DNA of 7,469 nt from Candidatus Woesearchaeota archaeon. GTDB taxonomy: Archaea; Nanobdellota; Nanobdellia; Woesearchaeales; GW2011-AR4. Below the pieces are notes generated by a model. The model saw only the letters and a program-made list of their open reading frames with translations, made no database searches and was not told the DNA's origin. The stretch lies in assembly GCA_018303645.1 (NCBI GenBank), contig JAGVXR010000090.1:1-7469 (forward strand), in the 5' to 3' direction. Below are positions 5,182-7,469 of this stretch, one piece after another. The translations under genes and the position numbers were made by a program. Position 1 is the stretch's first letter. The number at the start of each line of letters is the position of its first letter.

Positions 5182-7152
5182 TTAGGGTGCCTTCCTTGCT
5201 AAAAACCTGTTTTCAACAGCGTCTTTGATATTCTTTTCGGACCTGCCATCAGCCTCAACGGCTTTTATAATGTCATCTATGCCATAGTCATTTTTTTCTT
5301 CTTTCAGGCTGTTAATGATTCTCTCTGTCAATATGCCAATCGGCTCTGTTATGGAGACATTGAAAATCATGCACCACTCCTCTGCATTTATCTCGCTTGT
5401 CTTGATGGAAAAGGGAAAATCTGTTGGAATGCCCTTTTCCTTGTACTCCTCATAGAAGCCGATTGGAGTGAAAATCTGCACATTTATTCCTTTTCCTTCA
5501 AGCTCCCACTCCTCCAGCAATTCCCTTTCCTTGTTATTTGGATACTTCATAGTCCAGTAAATCCCCATTGTGTCAAGCATGATAACCGAAAGGTTCTTTT
5601 TTATTTCATCAGGCAGGTCATAAATCCCCTCTGCAATAACCCCCATGCTGTAGCTATTATGAACTAGGATGTTATTTGCAACAAAATTATGAAGCTCTGG
5701 TACAGTTATATCAAAAACTTCAAATTCACCAATTAAAATTTCTATGGAAATAATTTCGTCCCAAAATATGTCAGATTCTGCAAGTAACCTCATCCTATAA
5801 CTATTATCGGCTAAGGCAATCTGCAATAATTTTTGTCTGGAAGGGGAATAATTTATGCTGCTTCTAAGGGCTTTTGGGCTTTTATACATGAATTCCCTTC
5901 CAGCTGCAACCCAGCTTTTGGGCCTGTAAATATCCCATATATCTTTTGGAATTGTGTCAATGTTCGGGTTTCTTTTTAATTGCGACATTTCTCTTAATGC
6001 AATAGCCTGTTTTTTCTCTTTCTCTCCAAAGAACCCAATCTCATTGATAAACTTCAATACATTCTCGCCATCAAGGACTACTTCATAAGACAAGAATAAT
6101 ATGTTGTTTAATTTAACCTTTTTAGCCCTTAATCTGGCTAAAATCCCGAACCTTAACAATAAGCTTTGAATTTGCCTTGCAAGTTTTTCGGAAGAAGAGC
6201 TATAAGAAACCTCCCAATAATTCTGCTCTTTTCTTGGCTTATAGACGCTTCCATCGCAGCTAAACAGCCTGTTAATAAACAATGCAAGCTTATTTTTTGT
6301 AAGTTTTAATATGTAATCAGGAATAAATTTTTCCTTCGATAACAAGTTAAAAATATTATGCGCCTCAAGAAACTTTCTTATCTCATTTTTTTCATGCTCT
6401 ATGGTTGTTCCCTTTAAGAACCTTCCCAGAGCGTCTCTTTTTGCACTGTAGCTTCGAACAATTCTTTTTTTACGAGTGTATATCATGTATTGCCCCTTCC
6501 TTGATTTAGTAAGAGCCAAATCTATACTACCATCCAATAATTTTAATGAATTTCTTAAGTCTTCTGCAATAATATTATCATAATTTGTGAAAAATAAGGT
6601 TTTTTTAATATGCCCTTCTGCAATAAGGTAAGCCAAAATTTTTATCTCGTGCTCCGGCAGGGATTCATTGCCAGAAACATTTAATATTCTTGGCGCTGCT
6701 ATTCTGCTTCCAATATTTAAATTCTCTGCATTTACCCACCCCTTTATCGTTAGCAAAGGATGCTCCGGTGTTAATTTTATCTCCTTTCCGCTCCTTAGTT
6801 TAATGTGCAAAAGCCTGTTAACTTTTCTTGTGTAAAAAGCTGTTTTTTTGGCTGCTGTGAGTTTAAGCTGGTGATTCAAAGCAGTTAAATCTTCATTATT
6901 GTTAAAAAGCTCTTTTATCGGCACTTCCAAGCCATTGCTTAATGTTATTAGACTGTCTCCATGAAGGCACTTTCCGCTGCCCCTCTTGCCGACTATAAAC
7001 ACAACGTGGCTTTTGGAAACATCAAGGTAAACCTTGTTTGACAGGGAAACAGTCTGCCCCATCTTCACATAATGCTTTCCGATAAAGACAGAGCCGGTTG
7101 TGCCGTACTTCTCTTTGTCAGCATCGCTCCTGCCTATAAGAATGTCATACAT
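5182..7152 (-). CDS. HerA-like ATPase, N-terminal part (Walker A half) with intein
   Basis: A 656-residue frame: N-extein 1-61, intein 62-499, C-extein 500-656. The extein opens with a short strand-rich region (MYDILIGRSD...GSVFIGKHYVKMG) and reaches Walker A, GKRGSGK/S, split by the intein between Lys61 and Ser500. After splicing the two pieces join to GKRGSGKSYSMGVIAEG, a proper P-loop. The C-extein continues with the HerA-type region including VIMLDTMGIYWTMKYP and an acidic helix-rich segment to NRFLARKAP, then stops at 5182-5184. The family normally continues through Walker B, which lies in another frame at 4547-5212, so the last six or so residues here are frameshift product. The ATG at 7152 has a TATA box about 25 nt upstream, so the message is probably leaderless. 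Without NurA or Mre11-Rad50 nearby I call it HerA-like, not HerA. Confidence 0.82.
   Translation of the reverse strand: MYDILIGRSDADKEKYGTTGSVFIGKHYVKMGQTVSLSNKVYLDVSKSHVVFIVGKRGSGKCLHGDSLITLSNGLEVPIKELFNNNEDLTALNHQLKLTAAKKTAFYTRKVNRLLHIKLRSGKEIKLTPEHPLLTIKGWVNAENLNIGSRIAAPRILNVSGNESLPEHEIKILAYLIAEGHIKKTLFFTNYDNIIAEDLRNSLKLLDGSIDLALTKSRKGQYMIYTRKKRIVRSYSAKRDALGRFLKGTTIEHEKNEIRKFLEAHNIFNLLSKEKFIPDYILKLTKNKLALFINRLFSCDGSVYKPRKEQNYWEVSYSSSSEKLARQIQSLLLRFGILARLRAKKVKLNNILFLSYEVVLDGENVLKFINEIGFFGEKEKKQAIALREMSQLKRNPNIDTIPKDIWDIYRPKSWVAAGREFMYKSPKALRSSINYSPSRQKLLQIALADNSYRMRLLAESDIFWDEIISIEILIGEFEVFDITVPELHNFVANNILVHNSYSMGVIAEGIYDLPDEIKKNLSVIMLDTMGIYWTMKYPNNKERELLEEWELEGKGINVQIFTPIGFYEEYKEKGIPTDFPFSIKTSEINAEEWCMIFNVSITEPIGILTERIINSLKEEKNDYGIDDIIKAVEADGRSEKNIKDAVENRFLARKAP
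5197..5207 (-). other. Frame break in the ATPase gene, probable short deletion
   Basis: On the minus strand the bases GGTTTTTAGCA read R-F-L-A in the upstream frame and V-F-S-K in the downstream frame, and each reading fits the family on its own side (ENRFLA before, VFSKEGT after). As I recall, relatives have several residues between these two stretches (ENRFLxAxxWGVFSKEGT-like). A deletion of 3n+1 bases between two copies of this 11-base word would produce exactly this sequence. Confidence 0.55.
5656..6969 (-). mobile_element. Intein with LAGLIDADG homing endonuclease in Walker A
   Basis: A 438-residue class 1 intein in the ATPase. Numbering is from the host start. It has nucleophile Cys62 (CLHGDSLITLSNG, block A), block B with the TxxH motif LTPEHPLL (Thr128, His131), and C-terminal blocks EVFDITVPELHNF and NNILVHN ending in His498-Asn499, followed by Ser500 as +1 nucleophile. 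All splicing residues are present. Between them is a DOD endonuclease with two LAGLIDADG-like helices: LAYLIAEG (173-180, acidic Glu179) and LFSCDG (296-301, Asp300). Both acidic catalytic positions remain, so it may still home. Insertion between the Lys and Ser of the P-loop is a favoured intein site in ATPases. Parts of the intein are much more AT-rich than the host exons (12 G+C in 6541-6600 versus 31 in 4861-4920), fitting later arrival. Confidence 0.93.
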
Positions 7153-7172
7153 GGCCCTTAACTTTGCATGAT

Positions 7173-7180
7173 GTTATAAA
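7173..7180 (-). promoter_or_regulatory. TATA box for the ATPase gene
   Basis: TTTATAAC on the minus strand, centred about 25 nt upstream of the ATG at 7152, predicting a leaderless or nearly leaderless transcript. It shares the 111-nt divergent gap (7153-7263) with the promoter of the plus-strand gene at 7264. Confidence 0.5.
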
Positions 7181-7232
7181 TGCTTTTATTGAAACTTGTT
7201 AGTAATAAAAATATTGGTCCCTATTAGAAAGA

Positions 7233-7240
7233 TTTATTTA
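7233..7240 (+). promoter_or_regulatory. TATA box for the gene starting at 7264
   Basis: TTTATTTA preceded by the purine-rich AGAAAGA. Its centre is 27-28 nt upstream of the ATG at 7264, again the spacing of a leaderless archaeal gene. Confidence 0.5.
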
Positions 7241-7263
7241 TTCCCAATTCTGCCTTCTGGCTC

Positions 7264-7469
7264 ATGGATGATAAAACCCAGAAAGAAAGGCTGGAGCAGG
7301 AGCTCAGGTTTCTCAAGGAAAGCTTCGAGGCAGAGGTGATAAGCAAGGAAGAGTTTGAAAAAGGCAAGGACAGGGTAGAGAAAAAGCTCGGGGATATTGA
7401 AAAACAGGCAAACGGCGAAGCAAAAAAAGAGCAGATTCCTGCGCAAAATGAAGGTGCTGAAAAAAGGGA
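7264..7469 (+). CDS. Charged helical protein, N-terminal part (partial)
   Basis: The gene runs off the right edge; 68 complete codons are present. The protein is almost entirely charged and helical: MDDKTQKERLEQELRFLKES, then a segment FEAEVISKEEFEKGKDRVEKKL, then a Lys/Glu/Gln-rich stretch. The second piece resembles the short SHOCT-type hairpin (LxxxGxISxEEFExxKxxLL), in which a turn lies between two helices. The same LKESFEAxVISxEEFEKGK pattern seems to recur as an N-terminal module in archaeal proteins of uncertain role; that is recollection, not a search. The ATG is supported by the TATA box at 7233-7240. No membrane segment is seen in the available part. It is transcribed divergently from the ATPase gene. 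What follows the module is outside the window, so no function is proposed. Confidence 0.65.
   Translation, partial: MDDKTQKERLEQELRFLKESFEAEVISKEEFEKGKDRVEKKLGDIEKQANGEAKKEQIPAQNEGAEKR

Noticed and set aside
5194..5208. Programmed -1 frameshift at GTTTTTA joining the two ATPase frames
   Set aside because: The heptamer is not a canonical X-XXY-YYZ slip site in this frame. A -1 slip would also give a product lacking residues I expect at the junction, so a deletion or sequence error is simpler.
7234..7446. Minus-strand hydrophobic open frame at the right edge
   Set aside because: It is the antisense of the Lys/Glu-rich plus-strand gene. Antisense of charged helical codons (AAA, GAA, CTC) reads as Phe/Leu-rich, which mimics a membrane protein.

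Overview
The window looks like a piece of an archaeal chromosome, most likely from a small-genome uncultivated lineage of the DPANN type; the lineage is inference. Three things point to Archaea. Most genes lie about 25-30 nt behind a TATA-box-like octamer and have little or no 5' leader. The tryptophanyl-tRNA synthetase has the archaeal/eukaryotic motif set. The HerA-like ATPase, the RHH/PIN toxin-antitoxin pair and the DOD-type intein are all common in archaea.

Layout from left to right. Positions 1-111 hold the C-terminus of ribulose-phosphate 3-epimerase. One base later begins an AT-rich EamA-type (DMT) transporter gene (113-973). Next comes trpS, most likely starting at 1009 behind its own TATA box. 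A 141-nt AT-rich spacer leads to a two-gene operon: a two-helix 71-residue membrane protein and a short MgtC-family membrane protein. Convergent to it on the minus strand is a VapBC-like pair, a ribbon-helix-helix antitoxin (3415-3729) followed by a PIN-domain RNase. Two back-to-back palindromes lie at the antitoxin/toxin junction. Then come two AT-rich plus-strand genes with no recognised function: a 62-residue membrane protein with a GTG start, and a 130-residue soluble protein with a Trp-rich C-terminal motif.

The right third is a minus-strand HerA/FtsK-superfamily ATPase gene interrupted in two ways. A 438-residue intein with an intact-looking LAGLIDADG (DOD) homing endonuclease sits exactly inside the Walker A motif, between the Lys and Ser of GxxGSGKS. 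Further downstream the frame breaks at about 5197-5207, so the Walker A half and the Walker B half lie on different reading frames. The junction looks like a short deletion rather than a simple one-base slip. The window ends with a divergent, truncated gene for a charged helical protein (7264 onward).

Nothing here is clearly a new defence or mobile system. The observations most worth a second look are the doubly interrupted ATPase, the palindromes at the start of the PIN toxin gene, and the unassigned AT-rich gene pair at 3843-4458. No tRNA, rRNA, CRISPR array or insertion sequence was seen.
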